The notes under the pieces: generated by a model
What the model was told of the DNA's origin: nothing
Database searches by the model: none
What the model saw: the letters and a program-made list of their open reading frames with translations, nothing else
From: a virus
Direction: 5' to 3' (one strand)
Virus record (IMG/VR): IMGVR_UViG_3300020438_005666
Span: 45,557 to 109,556 of that record
DNA length: 64,000 nucleotides
Shown: one piece after another, positions 34,881 through 42,952 of the stretch
How the letters are laid out: the number at the start of each line of letters is the position of its first letter
Position numbering within the stretch: position 1 is the first letter of the stretch
Program-made: the position numbers and the translations under genes

Positions 34881-35939
34881 TTAATTTCCCTTTTGGGCTG
34901 CCATAGATTGTTGTTTACTATTAACTTGATTTTGTATTTGAGTCTTTACATGTGGTAAATCCTGCCAAGGAATACCAGATTCTGATGTATTATCTGCTGC
35001 CAATTTTTGCATATGTCTAATTTCTGCCATACCTTTAGCATCATTCAGACCATAAATTTCTTTAGCCTCTTCTGTAGAATTAGCTATAACAAATACTTCT
35101 CCAGCATTTTTATATTTACCGCCAACATCTTCCATAAGTTTATTTTTCTTACGTTCTTTTTCAGCCTTTCTTTTCCAAAATAATACCCATCCGTCTAAAG
35201 CATCATCATCATTTATAACAGCATCTTCAGGACATTCAGGGTGTTCTCGTACGGAATCATACATTTTACTAATATTAATTAAGAGTCTTTGTTCATCTGT
35301 CCAAAGATATGCAGGAGGTGCAAAAATATTACCTTTAGCAGCATCCCAATAAGATTTCCATATCTCACTTCTAGCCAAAGTTCTCAAATCATCATGAGAT
35401 ACATCATGTTTTTGTACAGCAGTCATAAAATCTTCCAATTCTCCAGAGTCTACATGCTCATCATTAAATACTAAATTATCTTTATCGTCGTAAATAGTAT
35501 GAGTTAAAATATATGAATTTTTGGCACTCTCAGCATGACTATCTAGAGTTAGGTGATCCATAGAGTGTTTTTTGCCTAATAATTCTGCTATAGCAGATTT
35601 GCCTGTTTCTAAGCTAGCTTTAATTTTCTTTTTCATAGCCGGATCAATATACTTAAGGTATAATTCAATTTTCATATCCTCTAGTCTGTTATTTAAAATC
35701 TTTAATTGTTCTTCTTGTTCATTATTCCATATATCATTAGTTCTTAATATTTTCTCAGCCTGATGTTTAGTTAGCCAATGAGTAGTATCGAACCTATTAT
35801 TTTGTATGATATCTAAAGATAAAGCATGTGCTTGTTGTTTGATTTGTAGATTAGGCAAAACTACTTTATATCTTTTGCTTTTTACAAAAGTATAATAACT
35901 GCCATTAATAATCCTGTATAGAGTTCCTTCTATATCCAT
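34881..35939 (-). CDS. Putative tail assembly chaperone-like protein
   Basis: A 352-aa protein that opens with MDIEGTLYRIINGSYYTFVK, a beta unit, and continues in helices with charged stretches (EKERKKNKL). It includes WKSYWDAAKGNIFAPPAYLWTDEQ and ends in a Gln/Ser-rich tail. I do not recognise a family. It is encoded between the tail tube genes and the tape measure, the usual site of chaperones that load the tape measure. No strong ribosome site precedes the ATG. Confidence 0.5.
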   Translation of the reverse strand: MDIEGTLYRIINGSYYTFVKSKRYKVVLPNLQIKQQAHALSLDIIQNNRFDTTHWLTKHQAEKILRTNDIWNNEQEEQLKILNNRLEDMKIELYLKYIDPAMKKKIKASLETGKSAIAELLGKKHSMDHLTLDSHAESAKNSYILTHTIYDDKDNLVFNDEHVDSGELEDFMTAVQKHDVSHDDLRTLARSEIWKSYWDAAKGNIFAPPAYLWTDEQRLLINISKMYDSVREHPECPEDAVINDDDALDGWVLFWKRKAEKERKKNKLMEDVGGKYKNAGEVFVIANSTEEAKEIYGLNDAKGMAEIRHMQKLAADNTSESGIPWQDLPHVKTQIQNQVNSKQQSMAAQKGN

Positions 35940-35956
35940 AAATTTTCAAAAATAAA

Positions 35957-36817
35957 CTATGTTGTAATCGTTAGATTATTATATGTAGTATATGTAAAGC
36001 TGATAGTAGCATTTCCGCCACCAGTATCACCGCCTCCATAAGTCACATTACTAAGTTTACAATCCTCCATTAAGAAAGTTATCCCGCACATATTTAAACT
36101 TATATCTTGCTTCTCGTAAACACCATTAGTAGGACTATTACAAGCCGCTACGGTACCAAACGCTGCACCGTCCGTACTTGTTGCGCTAACCTCAAACTCA
36201 ACGGTTACTTCTGCTGGTAAACTAGCATAGTTATGAACAGATTTAAAGTTTCCAAGAGCTAAAATTTGCTCACGACTAACAGATGTGCTAATACTAATAT
36301 TAGTTAAATTACCAGCGTTAGTTACTAAAGACGGAGCGCCTCCATTATAGTGCTGTCTAGTTTTAGCTGTAGAGCTGGTGTCTTCACTGACACTACCGCA
36401 ACCACCACCTAATACTTTGTTATCAGCAAAAAATGTTAATTCTTCAGTAAAAATACCGTCAACAGGAAAATTATAAGTTGCACCACTAATACCAGCACCT
36501 GTACACTGCACACTAGCTGTACTAGTTAAAAGAGGTGATGTGTCATCTCCAATGCCAAGACATAAAGTCTTATCAGCTGATCCTACATTAGTAATAAAGT
36601 TTCCACTCCACATTGTACCACTACTACTTGTCAAAGCTCTACTAACGGTAAACTCTACACTAGGAGCAAGATTCATAATATCTACAGGCTTTACTTGACC
36701 TAATTGAAATACAGGTTCGAGATCAAAAGTGGTTGTTATACCTACACTTTGAGCGCCTTTAACAGGGCTATTATCTAGAAATGCAGCGTGACAAGCATAA
36801 AAAACTCTATTTGACAT
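35957..36817 (-). CDS. Tail tube-like protein, paralogue B
   Basis: A 286-aa beta-rich protein. It is clearly related to the 298-aa product encoded next upstream: both begin with NRVFYA(C/S)H, then VQGAQSVGITT or VKGAQSVGITT, FQLGQ, and both end with a GGDTGGGNATI(T/S) strand and (Y/F)N(E/N)LTI. Tube proteins form hexameric rings stacked around the tape measure. AGGAG lies 7 nt upstream. Having two paralogues may mean a tube plus a tail-terminator or decorative ring. Tube identity is inferred from copy number, size and position before the chaperones. Confidence 0.65.
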   Translation of the reverse strand: MSNRVFYACHAAFLDNSPVKGAQSVGITTTFDLEPVFQLGQVKPVDIMNLAPSVEFTVSRALTSSSGTMWSGNFITNVGSADKTLCLGIGDDTSPLLTSTASVQCTGAGISGATYNFPVDGIFTEELTFFADNKVLGGGCGSVSEDTSSTAKTRQHYNGGAPSLVTNAGNLTNISISTSVSREQILALGNFKSVHNYASLPAEVTVEFEVSATSTDGAAFGTVAACNSPTNGVYEKQDISLNMCGITFLMEDCKLSNVTYGGGDTGGGNATISFTYTTYNNLTITT

Positions 36818-36850
36818 TTATCTCTCCTAGCTATGTTAAAAATAAATTGA

Positions 36851-36868
36851 TGGGGACCGAAATCCCCA
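36851..36868 (-). terminator. Hairpin between the two tail tube-like genes
   Basis: TGGGGA at 36851-36856 and TCCCCA at 36863-36868 form a 6-bp GC-rich stem with a 6-nt loop. On the minus strand it is followed by TCAATTTATTTTTAA. It could act as a weak terminator or mRNA-stability hairpin to set the ratio of the two tube-like proteins. Confidence 0.5.
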
Positions 36869-36895
36869 CCAATACGTGTTCCCAACAGGTAAGAA

Positions 36896-37792
36896 TCAAC
36901 TGTCGTCGATAGTTAATTCATTAAAGGTGCTATAGCTATAGGTGATAGTAGCGTTTCCACCACCAGTATCTCCACCACTATAATTTACACTTGTTAACTT
37001 ACATTTGTCACCAAGGTCAAAGGTATAGTCATTAGCCCCATCGCTACCACAAATCTTCACTACAATTTCACGATCATTAGCAGCAAGACCGCTACAAGCT
37101 GTTTCTGGAACGTCTACTTCAACGCCATCATGAGTAATAGCAATAACCTCAAACTCGCAAGTAACCTCAAGAGGGAAGTTAACGAAACGATGAAAAGGCT
37201 TTAAGCTACCAAGCTTATACATACTTTCACGACCAAGATCAGCACTAATACTAATACTAGTAATGTTTTTACCAGAAACCTCTGATGGGATAGTCGAACT
37301 AGCAATATCAACATTTTGTCTTCTAAGAATTGTTGATTCTGCAGTACTCGGAGCAGCGACACTACCAGTAAGAGCTTTTGCATTACCAACAAAACTAACT
37401 TCTTCTGTAAGATTTCCATCTACAGGGAATGAGTAGCTAACGCTAGAAACAAACATACCGCTACAAGTAATAGCGCTGGTGTTTGCAAGAGTAGCTGATG
37501 TATCATCACCAACTCCAACAACAACAACGGCGTCATCTTGAGCATTTTCAATCAAACTACCACCACCATTTGTGGCAAGATTCCAGATACTGCTTTGTCC
37601 ATCAAGAACTTTAGATACTGTAATTTCAACTTCTGGATCAAGTGAAATATTGTCATAAAGAGCGAGCTGACCAAGCTGGAAAGCCTGCTCAAGATTAAAG
37701 TTGGTGGTTATACCTACGCTCTGAGCGCCTTGTACAACTGTAGTACCAATTTTAACGCCATGAGAGGCGTAAAATACTCTATTATTTGGCAT
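36896..37792 (-). CDS. Tail tube-like protein, paralogue A
   Basis: A 298-aa beta-rich virion protein, paralogue of 35957-36817. Shared segments are YASHGVKIG, VQGAQSVGITT, FQLGQ and a C-terminal GGDTGGGNATITYSY. It shows a more GC-rich codon use than its neighbours, similar to the major capsid gene, which fits high late expression. GGAG lies about 7 nt before the ATG, and a late-promoter-like motif lies just upstream at 37843-37860. These traits make it the better candidate for the main tube subunit. Confidence 0.7.
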   Translation of the reverse strand: MPNNRVFYASHGVKIGTTVVQGAQSVGITTNFNLEQAFQLGQLALYDNISLDPEVEITVSKVLDGQSSIWNLATNGGGSLIENAQDDAVVVVGVGDDTSATLANTSAITCSGMFVSSVSYSFPVDGNLTEEVSFVGNAKALTGSVAAPSTAESTILRRQNVDIASSTIPSEVSGKNITSISISADLGRESMYKLGSLKPFHRFVNFPLEVTCEFEVIAITHDGVEVDVPETACSGLAANDREIVVKICGSDGANDYTFDLGDKCKLTSVNYSGGDTGGGNATITYSYSTFNELTIDDS

Positions 37793-37842
37793 AGTTAAAT
37801 CTCCGTCTAATATTATAAGGAACTAGTGGGAACACTTACAGG

Positions 37843-37860
37843 TATATACACCAATTTTTT
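37843..37860 (-). promoter_or_regulatory. Late-promoter-like motif before the tail tube gene
   Basis: The minus strand reads AAAAAATTGGTGTATATA, one of seven recurrences of a (T)TGGTGTATA-type motif upstream of minus-strand late genes. It overlaps the last codon of the gene before it and lies about 50 nt upstream of the tube ATG. Confidence 0.5.
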
Positions 37861-38830
37861 AAAGTGTATCAAATATTATTTCAGCTGTAACTCTAATCTT
37901 AGCCTCTTCAAAGAAATATCTACTTTCTACTTCGGAGACTATAAAATCCTTTAAATAGCAAGTTTTCCATCTATAGGTATCATCGCAGGTAATTTCACCA
38001 GTAACAGGGTCTGGATCTGTACAATCCATAATAAGATCATTATAAGATAATCTAGCAGAATTTAAAGACCCATCAAAACTAAATGGCAAAACACCATTAG
38101 TCGCTAATTTTTTGGTATCATACAGCCATATTACCTTATCTTCCTGTAAACGAATGATATCTATAATAGAATTTCTATGAGCAGCATTATTAGCTATAAC
38201 ATGCAAGATAAGATCTTGTTGAGAGATTAAAGATTTATTACCTAATTGATAAGGTTTTGAAGTTCCTTTGGGGACTGTTTCTATAATAACACTAGGCATC
38301 TGAACTCTATTTTGATTAAAAATAGCATATTCTCCAGTATTCTCGCTAAATTGTGTAGGGTCATTAACAATATCGGATTGAAATTGTTTCCACCATACTA
38401 AATTACTACTAGATTTATGCACTTGCACCCATCTATATGCATAATCCATTCTAACATCACTAGTAAGACTAATAGCAGTATCAAAAATAACTCTACTATT
38501 CATAAAATCTAAAGTGTGAGAAGGAGCAGCAACACCATCTACAGTGATACTATTAGCAATAGTAGGAGAATAATCGTCTATACTTTCATAAACCCAATCC
38601 TGATGTCTAGTCTGCCATACCTGACCATCAGAATAGTTAGGGTCATTAACATATGCTAGTTTGTTAGGGTCTGCACTTGAACTATTAGCTGTAGAATTAA
38701 CATTAACAAATCCACCAATATTCAAAAAACCCCAATCAAGAAAAGACTTCATATTATTTTCTATATTAGATATAAGTAAATAATCATTAATTGAATCTAT
38801 ACCACTAAATTTTTCATCACCTTTAGCCAT
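37859..38830 (-). CDS. Head-tail joining / tail completion protein (putative)
   Basis: A 323-aa protein of unknown family. It has aromatic-rich segments (MDYAYRWVQVHKSSSNLVWWKQF) and, in the C-terminal third, YRWKTCYLKDFIVSEVESRYFFEEAKIR, a strand pattern often seen in phage neck or tail-terminator proteins. AAGGAA precedes the ATG. It follows the connector-type genes and precedes the tail tube genes, so it is probably part of the neck. Confidence in the gene is high; the role is inferred from order. Confidence 0.6.
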   Translation of the reverse strand: MAKGDEKFSGIDSINDYLLISNIENNMKSFLDWGFLNIGGFVNVNSTANSSSADPNKLAYVNDPNYSDGQVWQTRHQDWVYESIDDYSPTIANSITVDGVAAPSHTLDFMNSRVIFDTAISLTSDVRMDYAYRWVQVHKSSSNLVWWKQFQSDIVNDPTQFSENTGEYAIFNQNRVQMPSVIIETVPKGTSKPYQLGNKSLISQQDLILHVIANNAAHRNSIIDIIRLQEDKVIWLYDTKKLATNGVLPFSFDGSLNSARLSYNDLIMDCTDPDPVTGEITCDDTYRWKTCYLKDFIVSEVESRYFFEEAKIRVTAEIIFDTL

Positions 38831-38833
38831 GTT

Positions 38834-39469
38834 TTATTTCCTTAGGGATTGTTCTAACAGTCTAAATACCTGATCTTCTACGCTATCTATGGCCTCTGTA
38901 ATCCAATTCTTATTGGCTGTACCAGCAAAAGATGAAGGTACTCCCCATCTACTACCAGTTTTACCAACCATAATAGCATTACCAGATCTAGATCTAGGAT
39001 TGCTACCAAACTTAATATCATAATCTTTAATAATCTCTTTGTCTCCAAATAATAATAACCATCTTAACCATTCTAACTGAGATCCCTTTTCTGTATTTAC
39101 TACCGCAGCAGCACTACTTAAAACATCGGAGTAATCAGATTGAATCATAGAGAGGGAGAAAGAACCGATTATTTGATTACTTTTAATTTTAGGTTTTTTA
39201 TATTCTACTTCTAAATTTTCCCAGAACCTTAATATTTGAGATAATCTACTACTAGAACTATCTAAGCCAAATTCTGCTCTTAATTTTCCTGAGGTTAAAG
39301 ATTGATATGTTCTATGGCTAGTTATAGCCTCAGAAACTATACTCACAATATCTCTTTTGCATCTATTAAAGGCTTGTTGAAAATATTTATCTACCTCACC
39401 AGATAAGGCTTTGAGTATTTTTACAGATATTTGCGAACTGGTTTCTTTAATGTTAATATCAACATTCAT
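38834..39469 (-). CDS. Neck/tail-completion type protein (HK97 gp10-like position)
   Basis: A 211-aa protein starting MNVDINIKETSSQISVKIL, with an N-terminal helical half and a conserved-looking stretch, WLRWLLLFGDKEIIKDYDI...RSGNAIMVGKTGSRWGVPSSFAG. The ATG at 39469 overlaps the stop of the previous gene (TAATG) and is preferred over a TTG 15 nt upstream. Gene order (portal, protease, capsid, connectors, this gene, tube) places it among neck or minor tail proteins. Family not recognised. Confidence 0.6.
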   Translation of the reverse strand: MNVDINIKETSSQISVKILKALSGEVDKYFQQAFNRCKRDIVSIVSEAITSHRTYQSLTSGKLRAEFGLDSSSSRLSQILRFWENLEVEYKKPKIKSNQIIGSFSLSMIQSDYSDVLSSAAAVVNTEKGSQLEWLRWLLLFGDKEIIKDYDIKFGSNPRSRSGNAIMVGKTGSRWGVPSSFAGTANKNWITEAIDSVEDQVFRLLEQSLRK

Positions 39470-39966
39470 TATGTTCTTTTCCAATTAGTAAAAATATATC
39501 TACTATCACCAAGACCAACCGGTGCAGGCTCGTTAGCTCTAATAAATATATTATTAGTTAAACTAGGTATATCTGTGTTAAAAACAATTTTAGAACACTT
39601 TTTAATGTTATCTAAATAGCTAATATTGCATATAGTTTGAGCATCAATATTCGGTGCATTAACAGCTCCTACAAAATTCTTACTATCTGTTAAAACAGCG
39701 AAATGTACAGCGTCTTCTGCTACGGAGGAGTTAGTCAAACCGGAACCTAAACAAAAAGGGCAAGTTTGTCCATTAACGAAAGAAATAGGTCCTGTACCAT
39801 TATATATATTAGCAGATTTTTTACTAATACTATCATAAACACAATTAGGACATTGAGTTAATTTTGTAGTTTCGTATATTAAATTACACGGTATGGTTAG
39901 CCCAGTATCCGCTAAGATAATGTCTATTTGTTGATTATATAAAGTCTTAAGTGGTGTCAAATCCAT
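39469..39966 (-). CDS. Head-tail connector protein with two CxxC motifs
   Basis: A 165-aa protein beginning MDLTPLKTLYNQQIDIIL. It has CPNCVYD near residue 39 and CPFCLGSG near 70, a four-cysteine zinc-binding module inserted in an otherwise beta-rich small protein. Proteins of this size with a CPNC...G..CPxCxGxG pair recur between capsid and tail genes in environmental phages; I rely on resemblance only. It follows the next connector gene with a one-base overlap and is likely a stopper or adaptor of the neck. Confidence 0.6.
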   Translation of the reverse strand: MDLTPLKTLYNQQIDIILADTGLTIPCNLIYETTKLTQCPNCVYDSISKKSANIYNGTGPISFVNGQTCPFCLGSGLTNSSVAEDAVHFAVLTDSKNFVGAVNAPNIDAQTICNISYLDNIKKCSKIVFNTDIPSLTNNIFIRANEPAPVGLGDSRYIFTNWKRT

Positions 39967-40502
39967 TATGTATAAAATCCATCACGAGTACTACGGGCTG
40001 GTAAATCAGCAACGAACAAAAATCTAGGATCAAAATTATTGCCAGCAAACGGACTAAGCACAGCACTAATCGCAGTAGCATTACCTATATTATGCTGTTG
40101 TTTAAGATATTCGTAAACTCCACAAGGACCAATATCAATAATATTTTTATATCCAGATAAATTGCCAGATACATTAAGTTGAGCTGGTCCTAATCCTGCT
40201 TTAATACCTTCAGTAGCAGCTCTAGTTCTGTAGGTGCTTTGATCTAAAAAGCAAGATGCCCTTAATGCTACAAAACTAATGAATGTTTCATCTCTTGTGT
40301 TTACCCCAGTAGGATCTGGCGTTATTGTATTTGTTACAACATCAATTTTATATTCCTGATCTAAATTTAGATCAATAACAACATACCTAGCAGCAACAGA
40401 TATGAGATCGTTTATTTTTGTGTCGCTATATACATTATTAGCATCTGGTGGAGCTGGGTCATTAATCAAGGCACGTACAATAGTTCTAATTTCTGCTGAC
40501 AT
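39966..40502 (-). CDS. Head-tail connector (adaptor-like) protein
   Basis: A 178-aa protein. The N-terminus EIRTIVRALINDPAPPDANNVYSDTKINDLISVAARYVVIDL has the helical pattern of gp6/gp15-type adaptors (a short helix, a Y-S-D-x-x-I-x-x-L helix and a long helix), followed by RDETFISFVALRASCFLDQ. AGAGG lies 6 nt before the ATG. It is encoded first after the major capsid, matching an adaptor that docks under the portal. Confidence 0.65.
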   Translation of the reverse strand: MSAEIRTIVRALINDPAPPDANNVYSDTKINDLISVAARYVVIDLNLDQEYKIDVVTNTITPDPTGVNTRDETFISFVALRASCFLDQSTYRTRAATEGIKAGLGPAQLNVSGNLSGYKNIIDIGPCGVYEYLKQQHNIGNATAISAVLSPFAGNNFDPRFLFVADLPARSTRDGFYT

Positions 40503-40535
40503 AATAACCTCTTATGATAATAGTGGACTAACTAT

Positions 40536-40550
40536 ATTTATATACCCCAT
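40536..40550 (-). promoter_or_regulatory. Late-promoter-like motif before the connector operon
   Basis: The minus strand reads ATGGGGTATATAAAT. It has the GTATA core of the putative late motif and includes TATAAAT. It lies about 35-50 nt upstream of the adaptor gene and just beyond the capsid terminator, where a new start would be needed. Confidence 0.45.
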
Positions 40551-40567
40551 TATAGACTGCATGTATA

Positions 40568-40599
40568 TAAAAAAATAGCCACCCCAAAAGAGGTGGCTA
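40568..40599 (-). terminator. Rho-independent terminator after the major capsid gene
   Basis: On the minus strand TAGCCACC (from 40599-40592) pairs perfectly with GGTGGCTA (40583-40576) across an 8-nt loop, followed by a run of seven or more T. It lies about 30 nt after the capsid stop and probably isolates capsid-level expression from the connector genes. Confidence 0.9.
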
Positions 40600-40627
40600 C
40601 CTTTATTAAGCAATATAAGCTTAAATC

Positions 40628-41629
40628 TTAGAGAGAACCAAGAAGCACTCTTCTATTATCTAGAACAGCAAACCCTTGCTCAGCCCATCCATAGAAACCA
40701 GCTCTCTTCTGACGATGTAATGTATCGTCTTCAAAAATCTGAACTTCTTGACGAACCGGCATGATAAATGAGTCTCTCTTACGAAGATCGAGACCAACAA
40801 CAATTTCACTGTCGCCAGCATCCATTGTTCCAGAAAGAACATTATCATAAAACTCTTGATATTCTTGACCTTCGCCAAGCTCATCAACATCATGAAGGTT
40901 AACACCAAAGACACGGTTTACATTGCCATCAGCAGCGGTGTAGATTTCACGACGAGTAATTTCGTCAACTTGATCTACGCCCCAGTTTCTGATGTCTTCC
41001 ATACCTTCTGGCGAAACATAAAGATCGGTGAGGATACCTCTGTTATTGCTAGCAGAGTTGCCACCACCATTACGACGCATGACAGTTTTCATGAGAGAAA
41101 CAAGTCTCTTAGTAAACTGACCAGCATCAGCGTCACTATCAAAAACAACGATGTTTCTGTCAACACCAGCAGCAAGCAAGGTGTGCCATCCATCATCATT
41201 CATTTTCTTGGTAAACTGCGCTTCGAGAACTTCCATAGCACGACCGACAACATCCCAACGGGCGTCACGAGCATACTTTAAAAGATAATCGATACTTGCA
41301 CCAATATCATAGGTTGGAACCATGACATAGTCGCCTTCGACATGTCGTTCTGGCACATAACCATGATTAGGTAAAGTATACGCAACAAAATCAGCCTCTG
41401 TTCCAGGGGCCAAGAAATCTAATGGAAATTCTGGAGTAGCACCTGGAGCTAATTGAATTGGCTCAAAGATGTTATCGAGAATATCTCCACTAAGAATAGC
41501 TTGACGCAATGGAAGCTCAAGAGCTTTTGCAAACTCTTTACTTGCAGCTAAAGACTGCTCTTTTTCTGCCGAACCTGATCTAATCAGAAGATCAGTAAGC
41601 TCAGCGGATGGTTCAAATTTATTAGCCAT
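40628..41629 (-). CDS. Major capsid protein (HK97-fold)
   Basis: A 333-aa protein. Hallmarks are an N-terminal helical arm (SAEKEQSLAASKEFAKALE), a long spine-helix region with LEAQFTKKMNDDGWHTLLAAG, VSLMKTVMRRNGGG, the P-domain strand RGILTDLYVSPEGMEDIRNWG, and the end strand FIMPVRQEVQIFEDDTLHRQKRAGFYGWAEQGFAVLD. Codons are more GC-rich than in flanking genes, fitting high expression. AAGGAGATT lies 9-10 nt before the ATG, and a perfect terminator follows the stop. It comes after decoration, protease/scaffold and portal genes, the standard head order. Confidence 0.93.
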   Translation of the reverse strand: MANKFEPSAELTDLLIRSGSAEKEQSLAASKEFAKALELPLRQAILSGDILDNIFEPIQLAPGATPEFPLDFLAPGTEADFVAYTLPNHGYVPERHVEGDYVMVPTYDIGASIDYLLKYARDARWDVVGRAMEVLEAQFTKKMNDDGWHTLLAAGVDRNIVVFDSDADAGQFTKRLVSLMKTVMRRNGGGNSASNNRGILTDLYVSPEGMEDIRNWGVDQVDEITRREIYTAADGNVNRVFGVNLHDVDELGEGQEYQEFYDNVLSGTMDAGDSEIVVGLDLRKRDSFIMPVRQEVQIFEDDTLHRQKRAGFYGWAEQGFAVLDNRRVLLGSL

Positions 41630-41650
41630 GTTTATAAATCTCCTTCTTAA

Positions 41651-42112
41651 TCAGGTAATGTTAATATCTACTTTGACGTAGCCATCGGCATCTTTGCCGC
41701 TTAAAAATGTACCAACTTTAACGCTATTTGTAGATACTGTGGTGAGATCACCAGCACCATCATAATAAGCAGCGTCTCCAGCCACTGGTGCTTGACCAGC
41801 AGTAAGACTGTCAGTAGTAACTTGACCCCTACGAAGAAGAGCCACTTTGCCTCCAGCCTGAACCTCATCTTTATGATAATTGATGTGCTGTCTTGTAAGA
41901 TCAAGATTAACAACATCATTTAGTAAAACACCTGCTGGTGCAGTACCTGATGGGCTGCCTGTCGGATAGATAACTACGGCATCAGCGTCATCCATGGATG
42001 AACCGATACCACCATTACCGTTGTATACTACAACACCGCCACGATCGCCGGTGGTGTTCATAAAGAAAGATACATCGGTAAAACTTTCAACACGATCTGG
42101 TTTTAAAGCCAT
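41651..42112 (-). CDS. Capsid decoration / stabilisation protein
   Basis: A 153-aa beta-rich protein: DVSFFMNTTGDRGGVVVYNGNGG..., GKVALLRRGQVTTDSL, AGDAAYYDGAGDLTT and VKVGTFLSGKDADGYVKVDIN. This is the pattern of DUF2190/gpD-like proteins that trim or cement the mature shell. AGGAG lies 8 nt upstream of the ATG. It sits directly before the major capsid gene and shares its richer codon use, so the two are probably made together in large amounts. Confidence 0.75.
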   Translation of the reverse strand: MALKPDRVESFTDVSFFMNTTGDRGGVVVYNGNGGIGSSMDDADAVVIYPTGSPSGTAPAGVLLNDVVNLDLTRQHINYHKDEVQAGGKVALLRRGQVTTDSLTAGQAPVAGDAAYYDGAGDLTTVSTNSVKVGTFLSGKDADGYVKVDINIT

Positions 42113-42115
42113 TTT

Positions 42116-42952
42116 TCATTCTCCTTTATTGGACTGTTGTTTGCCTAGTCTAGAATAAACAAAATCTACTAATGATGCTCTAGTGTGATCGATCTCTGAA
42201 TCTTCATCACTACCAACACTAAGATCAACAGCTTCTTCAGCTTCTGCAGTTTCTAAAGCTTCTTCAGCAACTTCAGCAACTAAATCTTCTGTTTCACTTT
42301 CTTGTTCTTCAGTTTCAGTAGCCTCTACAACTTCTTCAGTTTCTGCAACTTCTTCTGAAGCAACTTCTTCTGATTTAGTCTGAGCCCACTCAGGGACATT
42401 AGAACTTACCAAAGACTTGATAGTAGCGAAAGCCTCGTCGTCTAGATCTTCAAATTTACTCACTGTAACAGTAGCTACATCGTGAGCAACACCAGACTCG
42501 ACAAGTTCAGAGACCCTACTAACAATAATTGCCTGCCTAGCAAGTTCAGCTTCTTTTGCTTTATACGCTTCAATAGCTTCATTAGCAGCAGCAAGTTCGG
42601 TTTTTAAAGCCTCAAGATCGCAATCTTTAGCTTTAATGGATTCTTCATGAGTGACAGCAAGCTCTTTAAGCTCATTTGCTTTAACTTCGTCAAGCTGTGC
42701 AACATCATATTCCATTTTATTTTTATGTTCTTCTAAAAGTTTATCTTTTTCAGCTACTGATTCACTGAGTTTAGAAGAGGAGTCTGACATTCTAGCCATT
42801 TCTTCTTCTTTATCTTTCATAGTAGCTTCTAGTTGCATGACTTTGGCTTCTAGTTCGCTAACGCGACTATAAGCTTCTTTAAGAACTTCGCCACAGCCGG
42901 TCATAGCTTCGACTTTTTCTGTGAGTTCTTTTACATCTTTTTCTAGACTCAT
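42116..42952 (-). CDS. Nested scaffold protein (internal start)
   Basis: Inside the protease/scaffold gene, codon 293 is ATG (MSLEKDVKELTEKVEAM), with GGAGA at 42965-42961 and an 8-nt spacer before it. Starting there gives a 278-aa protein of coiled coil plus acidic tail and no protease part. This matches the lambda C/Nu3 arrangement, where scaffold is translated from within the protease gene in the same frame. The boundary falls exactly where the protease domain ends. It is a predicted second product, not proven. Confidence 0.6.
   Translation of the reverse strand: MSLEKDVKELTEKVEAMTGCGEVLKEAYSRVSELEAKVMQLEATMKDKEEEMARMSDSSSKLSESVAEKDKLLEEHKNKMEYDVAQLDEVKANELKELAVTHEESIKAKDCDLEALKTELAAANEAIEAYKAKEAELARQAIIVSRVSELVESGVAHDVATVTVSKFEDLDDEAFATIKSLVSSNVPEWAQTKSEEVASEEVAETEEVVEATETEEQESETEDLVAEVAEEALETAEAEEAVDLSVGSDEDSEIDHTRASLVDFVYSRLGKQQSNKGE

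Noticed and set aside
34560-34900. Programmed frameshift between tail chaperone genes, as in lambda G/GT
   Set aside because: I found no convincing slippery heptamer. The gene junctions are TAATG overlap and 1-nt spacing, which fit translational coupling.
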